Source: JBOGGN01 sp050744165
GTDB taxonomy: Bacteria > Actinomycetota > Acidimicrobiia > Acidimicrobiales > Palsa-688
Length of the DNA stretch: 7,984 bases
Assembly: GCA_050744165.1 (NCBI GenBank)
Contig: JBOGGN010000256.1
Coordinates: forward strand, 1-7,984
Direction of reading: 5' to 3'
The position numbers were made by a program, and so were the translations under genes. Under the pieces are notes generated by a model. That model made no database searches, was not told the origin of the DNA, and was given only the letters and a program-made list of their open reading frames with translations. Shown piece by piece: positions 1 to 6,083 of this stretch (the first letter of the stretch is position 1; each line of letters opens with the position of its first letter).

Positions 1-1385
1 GGCCCGCGGGTGGCCCCGGCGGTGGTTCGGCGCCCGGTGGTTACGCCCGGCCTGGTGGCGGACCCGGTGGTCCAGGTGCTCCCGGTGCCGGTCGCGGCGG
101 GCCGCCCTCCTTCGGAGGCCGCGGTGGCCGTCCCCCGCAGCGCCGCCCCCAGCGCCGCCGGCGGCGCAACGCCGAGGAGTTGGAAGCCCAGGAGCTGACC
201 CGCTACACGCCCTCGGACGCTCCCATCCCTGAGGGTGAGATCATCCTCGAGCGGGGCTCCACCGCCCAGGAGGTGGGCCCCAAGCTGAACCGCTCGGCCG
301 CCGACGTGGTGCGTTTCTTGTTCCAGCAGGGCGAGATGGTGGCCGCCACCCAGTCGCTCAGCGACGACATGATCGAGTTGTTCGCGGCCGAGGTGCGGGC
401 CAACATCCGGCTGGTCGACGCTGGCCAGGAGAAGGAAGCCGAACTCCAGGCCAAATACTTCGACGACGATGACGACGAGGACGAGGCCCTCCTGCGGCCC
501 CGGCCGCCGGTCGTCACCGTCATGGGCCACGTCGACCACGGCAAGACGTTGCTCTTGGACCGGATCCGGGAGACCAACGTGGTGGCCAGCGAAGCCGGCG
601 GCATCACACAGCACATTGGGGCCTACCAGGTTGAGGTCAACGGGCAGCTGATTACCTTCATTGATACGCCCGGCCACGAGGCGTTCACGGCCATGCGGGC
701 CCGGGGGACCGAGGTCACCGACATTGTGGTGCTGGTCGTCGCGGCCGACGACGGGGTGATGCCCCAAACCGTGGAGGCCATCAACCATGCCAAGGCGGCA
801 GGCGTCCCCATCGTGGTCGCCCTCAACAAGATCGACCGCGAGAACGCCGATCCCAACCGGGTGATGCAGCAGCTCTCGGAGCACGGCTTGGTGCCCGAGC
901 GCTGGAGCGGCGACACCATCATGGTCGAGATCTCCGCCCTCCAGAAACTCGGGATCGACGACCTGCTCGAGCAGCTGCTGGTGGTGGCCGAGTTGGAAGA
1001 GCTGCGCGAGAACCCCGAGGGTCGGGCTCGTGGCGTGGTCCTCGAGGCCAACCTCGACGTGGGCCGGGGCCCCGTGGCGACGGTCCTAGTGCAGAAGGGC
1101 ACCCTCCGCGTCGCCGACGCCGTGGTCGCCGGCGCCGCCTGGGGCCGGGTCCGGGCGTTGATCGACGACCAGGGCGACAACGTGAAGGAGGCTCTGCCCT
1201 CGATGCCGGTCCAGGTGCTGGGCTTCGACGAGGTCCCCGCGGCTGGCGACGAGTTCCGGGTCACCGCCAAGGAGAAGACGGCTCGCGACATCGCCGAGCT
1301 TCGCGAGCAGCGGTTCCGCTCCGCCGACCTGCGCAAGACCTCCTCGGCCACCGGCGCCGGTGCCCGGCTGGAGGACATCTTCTAG
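1..1385 (+). CDS. infB: Translation initiation factor IF-2, N-terminal and GTPase part (5' partial, ends at an in-frame TAG)
   Basis: IF-2 is the GTPase that brings fMet-tRNA to the 30S P site and promotes 50S joining. The reading frame is already open at base 3, so the true start lies outside the window. In order it shows a Gly/Pro/Arg-rich linker (about 3-170), the IF-2 N domain (about 237-400, with the hallmark SAADVVRFLFQQGE), an acidic run of Asp/Glu (462-485), and the GTPase domain. The GTPase motifs are intact: GHVDHGKT (525-548), GGITQHIGAY (597-626), DTPGHE (663-680), NKID (825-836) and SAL (933-941). The beta-barrel domain II follows, starting near 1038. Translation then stops at TAG 1383-1385, directly after LEDIF, where family members normally continue (often with Glu) into domain III. 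The same frame resumes at 1386 with typical IF-2 sequence, so this is one gene interrupted by a stop. The product as written lacks the fMet-tRNA-binding C-terminal domain. Family identity is certain; whether the stop is real is not. Confidence 0.93.
   Translation, partial: PAGGPGGGSAPGGYARPGGGPGGPGAPGAGRGGPPSFGGRGGRPPQRRPQRRRRRNAEELEAQELTRYTPSDAPIPEGEIILERGSTAQEVGPKLNRSAADVVRFLFQQGEMVAATQSLSDDMIELFAAEVRANIRLVDAGQEKEAELQAKYFDDDDDEDEALLRPRPPVVTVMGHVDHGKTLLLDRIRETNVVASEAGGITQHIGAYQVEVNGQLITFIDTPGHEAFTAMRARGTEVTDIVVLVVAADDGVMPQTVEAINHAKAAGVPIVVALNKIDRENADPNRVMQQLSEHGLVPERWSGDTIMVEISALQKLGIDDLLEQLLVVAELEELRENPEGRARGVVLEANLDVGRGPVATVLVQKGTLRVADAVVAGAAWGRVRALIDDQGDNVKEALPSMPVQVLGFDEVPAAGDEFRVTAKEKTARDIAELREQRFRSADLRKTSSATGAGARLEDIF
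1383..1385 (+). other. In-frame TAG stop inside infB
   Basis: The codon sits in the IF-2 frame between LEDIF and QIQRGE. IF-2 homologues commonly carry Glu or another residue here, so a single G-to-T change (GAG to TAG) would explain it. The three genes rbfA, truB and ribF all end in TAG in this window, so TAG is used as a normal stop in this genome and general amber recoding is unlikely. The following codon is CAG. A sequencing or assembly error, a true mutation and local readthrough all remain possible. Confidence 0.9.
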
Positions 1386-2015
1386 CAGATCCAGCGTGGC
1401 GAGACAGCCACGCTGAACCTGGTCCTGAAGGCCGACGTCCAGGGCTCACTGGAGGCGGTCACCGAGAGCCTGCGCAAGCTGGAGCGCGAGGAGGTCAAGC
1501 TGGCCTTCATCCACCGGGCGGTCGGCGGTATCACGGAGAACGACGTAACCCTCGCCGCCGCCTCCAACGCCACCATCATCGGCTTCAACGTCCGGCCCGA
1601 GCGCAAGGCTCGCGATCTGGCCGCCGATCAGGACGTGGAGATCCGGACCTACGAGATCATCTACAAGCTGATCGATGACATCGAGAGCGCCATGGTGGGC
1701 ATGCTCACCCCGGAGTTCGAGGAGGTCATCACCGGCGAGGCCGAGGTCCGGGAGATCTTCCGGATCCCCAGAGTGGGCGCGGTGGCCGGGTGCTCGGTCC
1801 GCAGCGGCGTCATCACCCGCGGCTCCAAGGTCCGCTTTTTGCGGGAAGGAGTCATCATCTGGAAGGGCGCCATCACCTCTCTCAAGCGCTTTAAGGACGA
1901 CGTGCGCGAGGTCCAGACCGGCTTCGAGTGCGGCATCGGGCTGTCCAACAACCAGGATCTCCGCCAGGGCGACGTGATCGAAACCTACGACGTCCGGGAG
2001 ATCCCCCGAACCTAA
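1386..2015 (+). pseudogene. infB: IF-2 C-terminal part (domains III and IV), separated from the rest by the TAG
   Basis: This is the direct in-frame continuation of infB and ends at TAA 2013-2015. It encodes IF-2 domain III (about 1398-1640, with the typical NLVLKADVQGSLEAV stretch) and the C-terminal barrel domain that binds the formylmethionyl end of initiator tRNA (about 1690-2012, including GFECGIGL at 1920-1943). Conservation appears full, with no frameshift or other stop, which argues against long-standing decay. No ATG, GTG or TTG in frame occurs from the TAG until GTG 1635. A reinitiated product from there would begin past most of domain III, and no clear Shine-Dalgarno precedes it. 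I therefore treat it as the separated 3' portion of infB and not as an independent gene. If the TAG is a sequence error, 1-2015 is one intact (5' partial) CDS. Confidence 0.85.
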
Positions 2016-2019
2016 GGCG

Positions 2020-2310
2020 TTGCACGCCGCCGCCATCCGCTTCGACCTCCGCCTCCCCGAGGCCCACTCTCTGAAGGACAAGCGCGCCATCCTGCGGCCG
2101 ATTCTGGAAGGCTGCCGCCGCCGCTACCAGGTGGCGGCGGCCGAAGTGGACCACCAGGACGCGTGGCAGCGGGCGGGGCTCGGCGTCAGCGCCGTCTCAG
2201 GGACGGCCGGACACGTGAACCAGGTGCTCGATCAGGTGGAACGCTTCGTGTGGTCCTTCCCTGAGGTCGAGGTTCTGGCCGCCGAGCGGCGATGGCTGGA
2301 GGAGGACTGA
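2020..2310 (+). CDS. DUF503 / YlxP-like small protein
   Basis: This 96-residue protein matches the DUF503 (YlxP) family in length and pattern. The AHSLKDKR segment sits near residues 15-22, and a later segment (EVDHQDAWQRAGLGV) corresponds to the family's conserved middle. Members usually sit between infB and rbfA, as here. Their biochemical role is not well established, although the constant location next to rbfA suggests ribosome maturation or initiation. The start is TTG at 2020, four bases after the infB stop; this is the only start that keeps the conserved N terminus. A weak TAAGG lies just upstream, so expression probably depends on coupling to infB translation. The stop TGA (2308-2310) shares its last base with the rbfA start. 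No truncation is visible. Confidence 0.88.
   Translation: MHAAAIRFDLRLPEAHSLKDKRAILRPILEGCRRRYQVAAAEVDHQDAWQRAGLGVSAVSGTAGHVNQVLDQVERFVWSFPEVEVLAAERRWLEED
2297..2305 (+). promoter_or_regulatory. Shine-Dalgarno deciding the rbfA start
   Basis: The purine run GGAGGAGGA ends four bases before ATG 2310 and lies downstream of the alternative ATG at 2292. It therefore supports 2310 as the rbfA start and fits coupled termination and reinitiation with the upstream gene. Confidence 0.65.
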
Positions 2311-2738
2311 TGGCCGGGCGTGGGCAGCGCCACCGCGGCGCCGACCGCCGGCTGCCGAGCAGCCCGCAGCGGCGCTACCCGCGGGCGGTTCGGGTGAACG
2401 AGGTGCTGCGGGAGGTGCTGGCCGAGGCCATCGAGCGGCTGGCGGACACCGACGATCGCCTGACCCTGCTTACCGTGACCGCAGTGGCCGTGGAGCCTGA
2501 CATGGCCCGGGCCACGGTGTTGTTTGCCTCCCTCAGCGAGGGTGCCCGAGAGGCCCTGACCGCCGCCCGCCCCCGGCTGCAGGCGGCGGTGGCCGGCCAG
2601 GTGCGACTCAAGCGGACCCCTCAACTGGCTTTCGCCGTCGATCCTGCAGTATCAACAGGACAGCGCGTGGAGGAAATCCTTCGCCATCTCCACGACGATG
2701 AGGCGGGGTGCGGCGACCAAGGGGATGACCATGGGTAG
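2310..2738 (+). CDS. rbfA: 30S ribosome-binding factor RbfA
   Basis: RbfA binds the immature 30S subunit near the 5' helix of 16S rRNA and assists late maturation. The predicted protein has 142 residues, slightly longer than a typical 120-130 because of a basic N-terminal extension (about residues 1-26, rich in Arg and Pro). The RbfA KH-like domain follows. It begins at RVNEVLREVLAEAIERL, continues through LTLLTVTAVAVEPDMARATVLF, and ends with the typical LKRTPQLAFAVD and RVEEILRHL segments. I chose ATG 2310 because it overlaps the preceding TGA by one base (TGATG) and has a GGAGGAGGA Shine-Dalgarno immediately upstream at 2297-2305. The in-frame ATG at 2292 lies before that site and would add only six residues. 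The gene ends in TAG at 2736-2738, inside the start of the next gene. Confidence 0.9.
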   Translation: MAGRGQRHRGADRRLPSSPQRRYPRAVRVNEVLREVLAEAIERLADTDDRLTLLTVTAVAVEPDMARATVLFASLSEGAREALTAARPRLQAAVAGQVRLKRTPQLAFAVDPAVSTGQRVEEILRHLHDDEAGCGDQGDDHG

Positions 2739-3726
2739 CAGCCAGCCGGAGGTGGACCAAGCGCTGGGCCAGGCGGCCGAGCTCATCGCAGGCGCGGAAA
2801 TGGTGGCCCTGGCTTGCCACGTGGCGCCCGACGGGGACGCCCTCGGCAGCATGCTGGCCCTGCACCACCTGGCCCGCCGAGCAGGCGTCAAGTCCGTGGC
2901 GTCGTGGCCCGAACCGTTCGTGGCGGCTCCTCACTACCAGTTCTTGCCCGGCCTCGGCCTGGCGACCAACCCGGCCGACTTCCCGGCGGAACCCGACGTC
3001 ATGGTCACCTTCGACTGCGGGTCCCTGGCCCGCCTCGGTGAGCTGGCGGCAGTCGCGGAGCACTGCCGAGGGCTCGGGCACTTGGTGGTCCTCGACCACC
3101 ACGCCACCAACGACCGTTACGGCTCGGTCAACGCCGTCGACCCTTCGGCCGCGGCGACGGCGGTGGTGGTGCGCCAGCTGGCCGAGCACCTCGGCTGGCC
3201 CCTGACCCGGGAGGCGGCGATCTGCCTCTACACGGGCCTCGTCACCGACACCGGCCGTTTCCAGCACAGCAACACCACCCCCGAGGTGTTCTGGCTGGCC
3301 CACGAGCTGTCGCTGTTCGACCTTCCCATCGGCCAGATGTCCCGTTCCCTCTTCGAGGAGCACCGCTTCGCCTACCTGAAACTGGTGGCCGCGTGCCTGG
3401 AACGAGCTCAGCTCGACGTCGAGCTGGGGTTCGTGTGCACGTGGGTGACCGAGGACGACTTGCGTCGTTTCGACGTGACCCTCGAGGAGACCGAGGGCCT
3501 GATCGACCTGGTCCGCCGAGCCGCCGAGGCCGAAGTGTCCTGCGTGCTCAAGGACGCGCCCGAGGGAGTCCGTGTGTCCCTCCGGGCCCTGTCGCGAGTC
3601 GACGTGGGTGCCATCGCGACGGGGTTCGGCGGCGGCGGACACCGCTTCGCGGCCGGGTTCACCTACGCCGGCACGGTCGACCAGGCGCTGGCCGCTCTCC
3701 GAGCGGCGCTTGGTGCCGGTGGTTGA
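2731..3726 (+). CDS. nrnA: DHH/DHHA1 phosphoesterase, NrnA-type (oligoribonuclease / pAp phosphatase family)
   Basis: This family uses Mn-dependent phosphoesterase chemistry to degrade very short RNAs, and many members also dephosphorylate pAp. The 331-residue length is normal. The DHH domain shows motif I (HVAPDGDALGS, residues 30-40), the metal-binding Asp in TFDCG (residue 95), the DHH triad (122-124) and VTDTGRF (171-177). The C-terminal DHHA1 domain carries the substrate-binding GGGGHRFAAGF (300-310). All expected catalytic residues appear present. I chose ATG 2731 because AAGGGG at 2719-2724 lies six bases upstream; in-frame ATGs at 2698 and 2725 are alternatives. The gene overlaps the rbfA end by eight bases. 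Position between rbfA and truB is the usual location for this gene in Gram-positive bacteria. Substrate preference (nanoRNA, pAp or a cyclic dinucleotide breakdown product) cannot be read from sequence alone. Confidence 0.9.
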   Translation: MGSSQPEVDQALGQAAELIAGAEMVALACHVAPDGDALGSMLALHHLARRAGVKSVASWPEPFVAAPHYQFLPGLGLATNPADFPAEPDVMVTFDCGSLARLGELAAVAEHCRGLGHLVVLDHHATNDRYGSVNAVDPSAAATAVVVRQLAEHLGWPLTREAAICLYTGLVTDTGRFQHSNTTPEVFWLAHELSLFDLPIGQMSRSLFEEHRFAYLKLVAACLERAQLDVELGFVCTWVTEDDLRRFDVTLEETEGLIDLVRRAAEAEVSCVLKDAPEGVRVSLRALSRVDVGAIATGFGGGGHRFAAGFTYAGTVDQALAALRAALGAGG

Positions 3727-4699
3727 AGCCGGGCCGGCTGCGAAGGGGGATCCCTCCTTCGGTGGCCTGCTGGTGATCGACAAGCCCGCCGGGTGGACCA
3801 GCCATGACGTGGTTGCCCGGTGCCGCAAGATCTTCAAGTTGCGCAAGGTCGGTCACGCTGGGACCCTCGACCCCGACGCCACCGGTGTGCTGCTGGTGGG
3901 CCTGGGGACGGCCACCCGGTTGTTGCGCTTCCTGTCGGGCTTGCCCAAGTCCTACCGGGCCGAGATCGTCCTCGGCGTCGCCACCACCACCCTGGACGCC
4001 TCAGGCGAGGCCACCGGCCTCTGGGATATGGGCGGCGTCACCCTTGCCGACGCCCGGGCCGCGGCGGCGACGTTGACAGGAGCGATCGCCCAGATCCCGC
4101 CGATGGTGTCCGCCGTCCACGTCGGAGGCCGCCGGCTGCACGAGCTGGCCCGCGAGGGCACTGAGGTCGAGCGGGCAGCGCGCATGGTCACGGTGAGCCG
4201 GTTCTTCCTTGACGGCCCGCTGGCCCGGGACCAGTCGGCGGTGGCCGACGGCCCGCTGGCGGGCGCGGCCGGCGGTGGGACGGCGGTGGCCGACGGCGGG
4301 CCGGTATTCGCGGCCGAGGTCGACTGCTCCACCGGGACATACATCCGCAGCCTGGCCGCCGACCTGGGCGCCGCCCTGGGTGGCGGGGCCCACCTGCGCA
4401 ATCTGCGCCGGGTATCGGTGGGTCCGTTCTCGCTCCACGGCGCCGTTCCCCTCGACCAGGTGTCGATGGACGCGGTACGGCCCTTGACCGATGCGCTTCC
4501 GGGGATGGTGCCGGTGGCGGTGGGGCAAGACCTGGCAGAGGCCGTGGGCCACGGCAAGGTGCTGGCGCCCGCCGAGCTTGGCGTTGACGGCGAGGGGCCG
4601 TGGGCCATCGTCGGCCCGGGGGAGCGCCTGCTGGCGGTGTACGAATGCTGCCCGGACGGCCGGGTGAAGCCCGCCGTGGTCCTGCGCGGCTCCCAGTAG
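3713..4699 (+). CDS. truB: tRNA pseudouridine(55) synthase TruB
   Basis: TruB isomerises U55 in the T-loop of tRNAs. About 328 residues are predicted. The N-terminal catalytic domain has GLLVIDKPAGWTSHDVV, then KVGHAGTLDPDATGVLL, with the catalytic Asp at codon 3869-3871 (residue 53). Further on are CSTGTYIRSLAADLG and LRRVSVGPF, both family signatures. The C-terminal region (about 4470-4695) looks like the small actinobacterial RNA-binding extension. Between the two halves of the catalytic domain there is a Gly/Ala-rich insertion (residues about 167-196) made of partly repeated DGPLA and AVADG segments. The start is uncertain: TTG 3710, GTG 3713 and GTG 3719 are all in frame and overlap the nrnA stop, and no clear Shine-Dalgarno is seen, so translation is probably coupled to nrnA. 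The frame is open further upstream, but that part only shadows nrnA. The gene ends in TAG. Confidence 0.9.
   Translation: MPVVEAGPAAKGDPSFGGLLVIDKPAGWTSHDVVARCRKIFKLRKVGHAGTLDPDATGVLLVGLGTATRLLRFLSGLPKSYRAEIVLGVATTTLDASGEATGLWDMGGVTLADARAAAATLTGAIAQIPPMVSAVHVGGRRLHELAREGTEVERAARMVTVSRFFLDGPLARDQSAVADGPLAGAAGGGTAVADGGPVFAAEVDCSTGTYIRSLAADLGAALGGGAHLRNLRRVSVGPFSLHGAVPLDQVSMDAVRPLTDALPGMVPVAVGQDLAEAVGHGKVLAPAELGVDGEGPWAIVGPGERLLAVYECCPDGRVKPAVVLRGSQ
4211..4297 (+). repeat. Imperfect internal repeats within a truB insertion
   Basis: Two overlapping short direct repeats are visible. A 14-base unit (gacggcccgctggc) occurs at 4211-4224 and 4247-4260. A 17-base unit (cggcggtggccgacggc) occurs at 4236-4252 and 4281-4297. 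They encode the Gly/Ala/Asp-rich loop of TruB containing DGPLA and AVADG copies and keep the reading frame. The pattern suggests slippage or duplication in a surface loop. Confidence 0.7.
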
Positions 4700-4710
4700 C
4701 CTCGTCGGAG

Positions 4711-5640
4711 ATGGAGCTCCTCCTCGATGGCGGGCGGCCCGGGGCGGGGGCCTATGCCGTGACCATCGGGTCCTTCGACGGTGTCCATGTGGGCCACCAG
4801 CACGTGATCGGCAAGGTCCGTGCCCGGGCCGCGGCCCTGGGTGTGGCCAGCGCCGTGGTCACCTTCGACCGCCACCCGGCAACGGTGGTGCGGCCGGCGT
4901 CGGCGCCCAAGCTGCTCACCGATCTGGACCAGAAGCTGGAGTTGCTCGACGCCGCGGGCGTCGACTGCTGCCTGGTGATCCGCTTCGACCGGGAGCGTTC
5001 AGAGGAGAGCGCCGAGGACTTCGTGACGACGGTGCTGTCGGCTCAGTTGCACGCCCGAACGGTGGTGGTCGGCCAGGACTTCCATTTCGGCCACGGTCGC
5101 CGGGGAGATGTGGCGCTGCTCACCCGGATGGGCCGGCAACTCGGCTTCGAGGTCGAAGGCATTGACCTGGTCGCAGCCGGTGGCGGGCCGCCGGTCTCCT
5201 CGACCCGGATCCGCCGGCTCCTCGCCGAGGGCCGGGTGGAGGAGGCGGCGTCGGGGCTGGGGCGCGACCACCAGGTCCGGGGACACGTGCAGCGAGGCGA
5301 CGGGCGGGGACGGACGCTAGGGTTTCCGACCGCCAACGTTCCCGTGCCGGCCGACATCTGCCTGCCGTCCGACGGGATCTACGCCGGGTGGTACCACCAA
5401 CTTGACGGCCGGAAGCATCCCGCCGCGCTGTCACTCGGGCGCCGGCCGACGTTCTACGACCACACCGAGGCGTCGCTACTGGAGGCCTACCTGCTCGACT
5501 TCGACGGCGACCTCTACGACCAGCCGGCTGCGATCAGCTTCCATTCCCGTCTCCGGGGCGAGGAGCGGTTCGACAGCGTCGACAACCTCGTGGCCCAGAT
5601 TGAACGGGACGTGGCCGCCACCCGGGAGGCCCTGGGGTAG
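4711..5640 (+). CDS. ribF: Bifunctional riboflavin kinase / FAD synthetase RibF
   Basis: RibF phosphorylates riboflavin to FMN and then adenylates FMN to FAD. The 309-residue length is typical. The N-terminal adenylyltransferase domain shows GSFDGVHVGHQ (residues 20-30), FDRHP (52-56), GQDFHFGHGRRGD (121-133) and SSTRIRRLL (163-171). The C-terminal riboflavin kinase domain shows LGFPTAN (203-209), GIYAG (222-226), GRRPTF (243-248) and EAYLLDFDGDLYD (258-270), the last including the conserved Glu and the DFDGDLY signature, followed by the closing helix with RFDSVDNLVAQIERDV. The start is ATG 4711, eleven bases after the truB stop; only GGAG directly abutting the ATG precedes it, so coupling to truB is likely. 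An open frame further upstream from 4600 merely overlaps truB. No FMN riboswitch is visible. This is the last + strand gene of the operon and ends in TAG. Confidence 0.93.
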   Translation: MELLLDGGRPGAGAYAVTIGSFDGVHVGHQHVIGKVRARAAALGVASAVVTFDRHPATVVRPASAPKLLTDLDQKLELLDAAGVDCCLVIRFDRERSEESAEDFVTTVLSAQLHARTVVVGQDFHFGHGRRGDVALLTRMGRQLGFEVEGIDLVAAGGGPPVSSTRIRRLLAEGRVEEAASGLGRDHQVRGHVQRGDGRGRTLGFPTANVPVPADICLPSDGIYAGWYHQLDGRKHPAALSLGRRPTFYDHTEASLLEAYLLDFDGDLYDQPAAISFHSRLRGEERFDSVDNLVAQIERDVAATREALG

Positions 5641-5673
5641 AGGATCGCCCGAGCCAGGGGCGCCCGAAGGGGA

Positions 5674-5979
5674 TCAGGTCACGACGAACAGCAGCTCGCT
5701 GTGGCTCTGGCCCTCCATCGTGATGGCTGCCTTACTCCGCCACAGCTGGATGGCCTCGTCGTCGGACCAGAACGAATCGACCTGCGCCTGATAGGCCGTC
5801 ATGTCCTCGAACTCGGTCTCGGTGATGACCTGGTTGCTCAACCCGGCTACCGGTGTGAGCACCGTCGCCGGAATGCGCCCGGTGGCCTGCGCCCGGTTGT
5901 TCATAGCGTCGATGACTGCCAGGTATTCGGGCAAGTTCCCGTACTTCACGACTTCGATCAGACGGCTCCGATACGCCAC
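5674..5979 (-). CDS. Small protein resembling NIPSNAP/ABM-type dimeric alpha/beta-barrel proteins
   Basis: This gene encodes 101 residues on the - strand, convergent with ribF (33 bases between the stops). The start is GTG at 5977-5979, supported by GGAGG (5986-5990 on the - strand) six bases upstream. The protein begins with a beta-strand-like MAYRSRLIEVVKYG, then a helix (PEYLAVIDAMNNRAQATG), then strands and a second helix containing the aromatic-rich FEDMTAYQAQVDSFWSDDEAIQLW, and ends with a strand (SELLFVV). This alternation and the YQAQVDSFWSDDE-type helix resemble small stand-alone NIPSNAP-like or antibiotic-biosynthesis-monooxygenase-like ferredoxin-fold proteins. It has no signal peptide or membrane segment. 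The resemblance is by pattern and length only, and no catalytic residue can be assigned. It reads away from the NRPS-like gene in the same direction but has a possible promoter of its own. Confidence 0.72.
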   Translation of the reverse strand: MAYRSRLIEVVKYGNLPEYLAVIDAMNNRAQATGRIPATVLTPVAGLSNQVITETEFEDMTAYQAQVDSFWSDDEAIQLWRSKAAITMEGQSHSELLFVVT

Positions 5980-5985
5980 TCTCGT

Positions 5986-5990
5986 CCTCC
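5986..5990 (-). promoter_or_regulatory. Strong Shine-Dalgarno for the small - strand gene
   Basis: GGAGG on the - strand lies six bases before the GTG start at 5979-5977. It supports this GTG over other starts and supports the gene being real. Confidence 0.7.
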
Positions 5991-6015
5991 CACCTCGCGC
6001 GCTCTAGCGGCCCGC

Positions 6016-6047
6016 ACTATAGCCTCACGGTCGCCCGGCTGGTTCAA
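6016..6047 (-). promoter_or_regulatory. Possible promoter for the small - strand gene
   Basis: On the - strand, TATAGT (6016-6021) is a good -10 candidate. TTGAAC (6042-6047) resembles a -35 box, but the 20-base spacer is longer than the usual 16-19. Transcription would start about 30 bases before the GTG, leaving room for the Shine-Dalgarno. The -35 candidate lies in the loop of the hairpin at 6035-6055. The match is suggestive only. Confidence 0.3.
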
Positions 6048-6055
6048 CCGGCCGG
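6035..6055. terminator. GC-rich hairpin between the two - strand genes (possible weak terminator or operator)
   Basis: CCGGCTGG (6035-6042) pairs with CCGGCCGG (6048-6055) around a five-base TTCAA loop. One pair is a G-T wobble when read on the + strand and becomes an A-C mismatch on the - strand. It sits 29 bases beyond the NRPS-like stop, where a terminator could act, but no T-run follows on either strand. It could equally be a regulator site overlapping the candidate -35 box, or chance in GC-rich DNA. Confidence 0.3.
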
Positions 6056-6083
6056 TACGCAAATACGGGTGCCGCCAAAGGGG

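Noticed and set aside
462..485. Run of Asp/Glu codons in infB considered as a repeat expansion
   Set aside because: An acidic stretch just before the GTPase domain is common in actinobacterial IF-2, so it is unremarkable.
1383..1391. Amber codon in infB as evidence of pyrrolysine use or genome-wide stop recoding
   Set aside because: Three other genes in the window terminate properly at TAG, and the position is an ordinary interdomain site with no reason for a special residue.
1446..2090. - strand open frame of about 214 codons opposite the infB 3' part
   Set aside because: An antisense shadow of conserved IF-2 domains III/IV; no ribosome binding site or motif supports it.
2608..3846. Long - strand open frame (about 412 codons) opposite nrnA
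   Set aside because: It is the complement of a clearly conserved DHH/DHHA1 gene. The translation has no recognisable domain and is rich in His, Gly and Arg, typical of antisense frames in GC-rich DNA.
3952..4875. Long - strand open frame opposite truB and the ribF start
   Set aside because: It overlaps two conserved genes, and its Ser/Arg/Pro/Thr-rich translation has no family resemblance.
5646..5662. Short hairpin (CGCCC/GGGCG) between the convergent ends of ribF and the small gene, considered as a terminator
   Set aside because: It has only a five-base-pair stem with a seven-base loop and no T-run on either strand. It is expected by chance in such GC-rich sequence.
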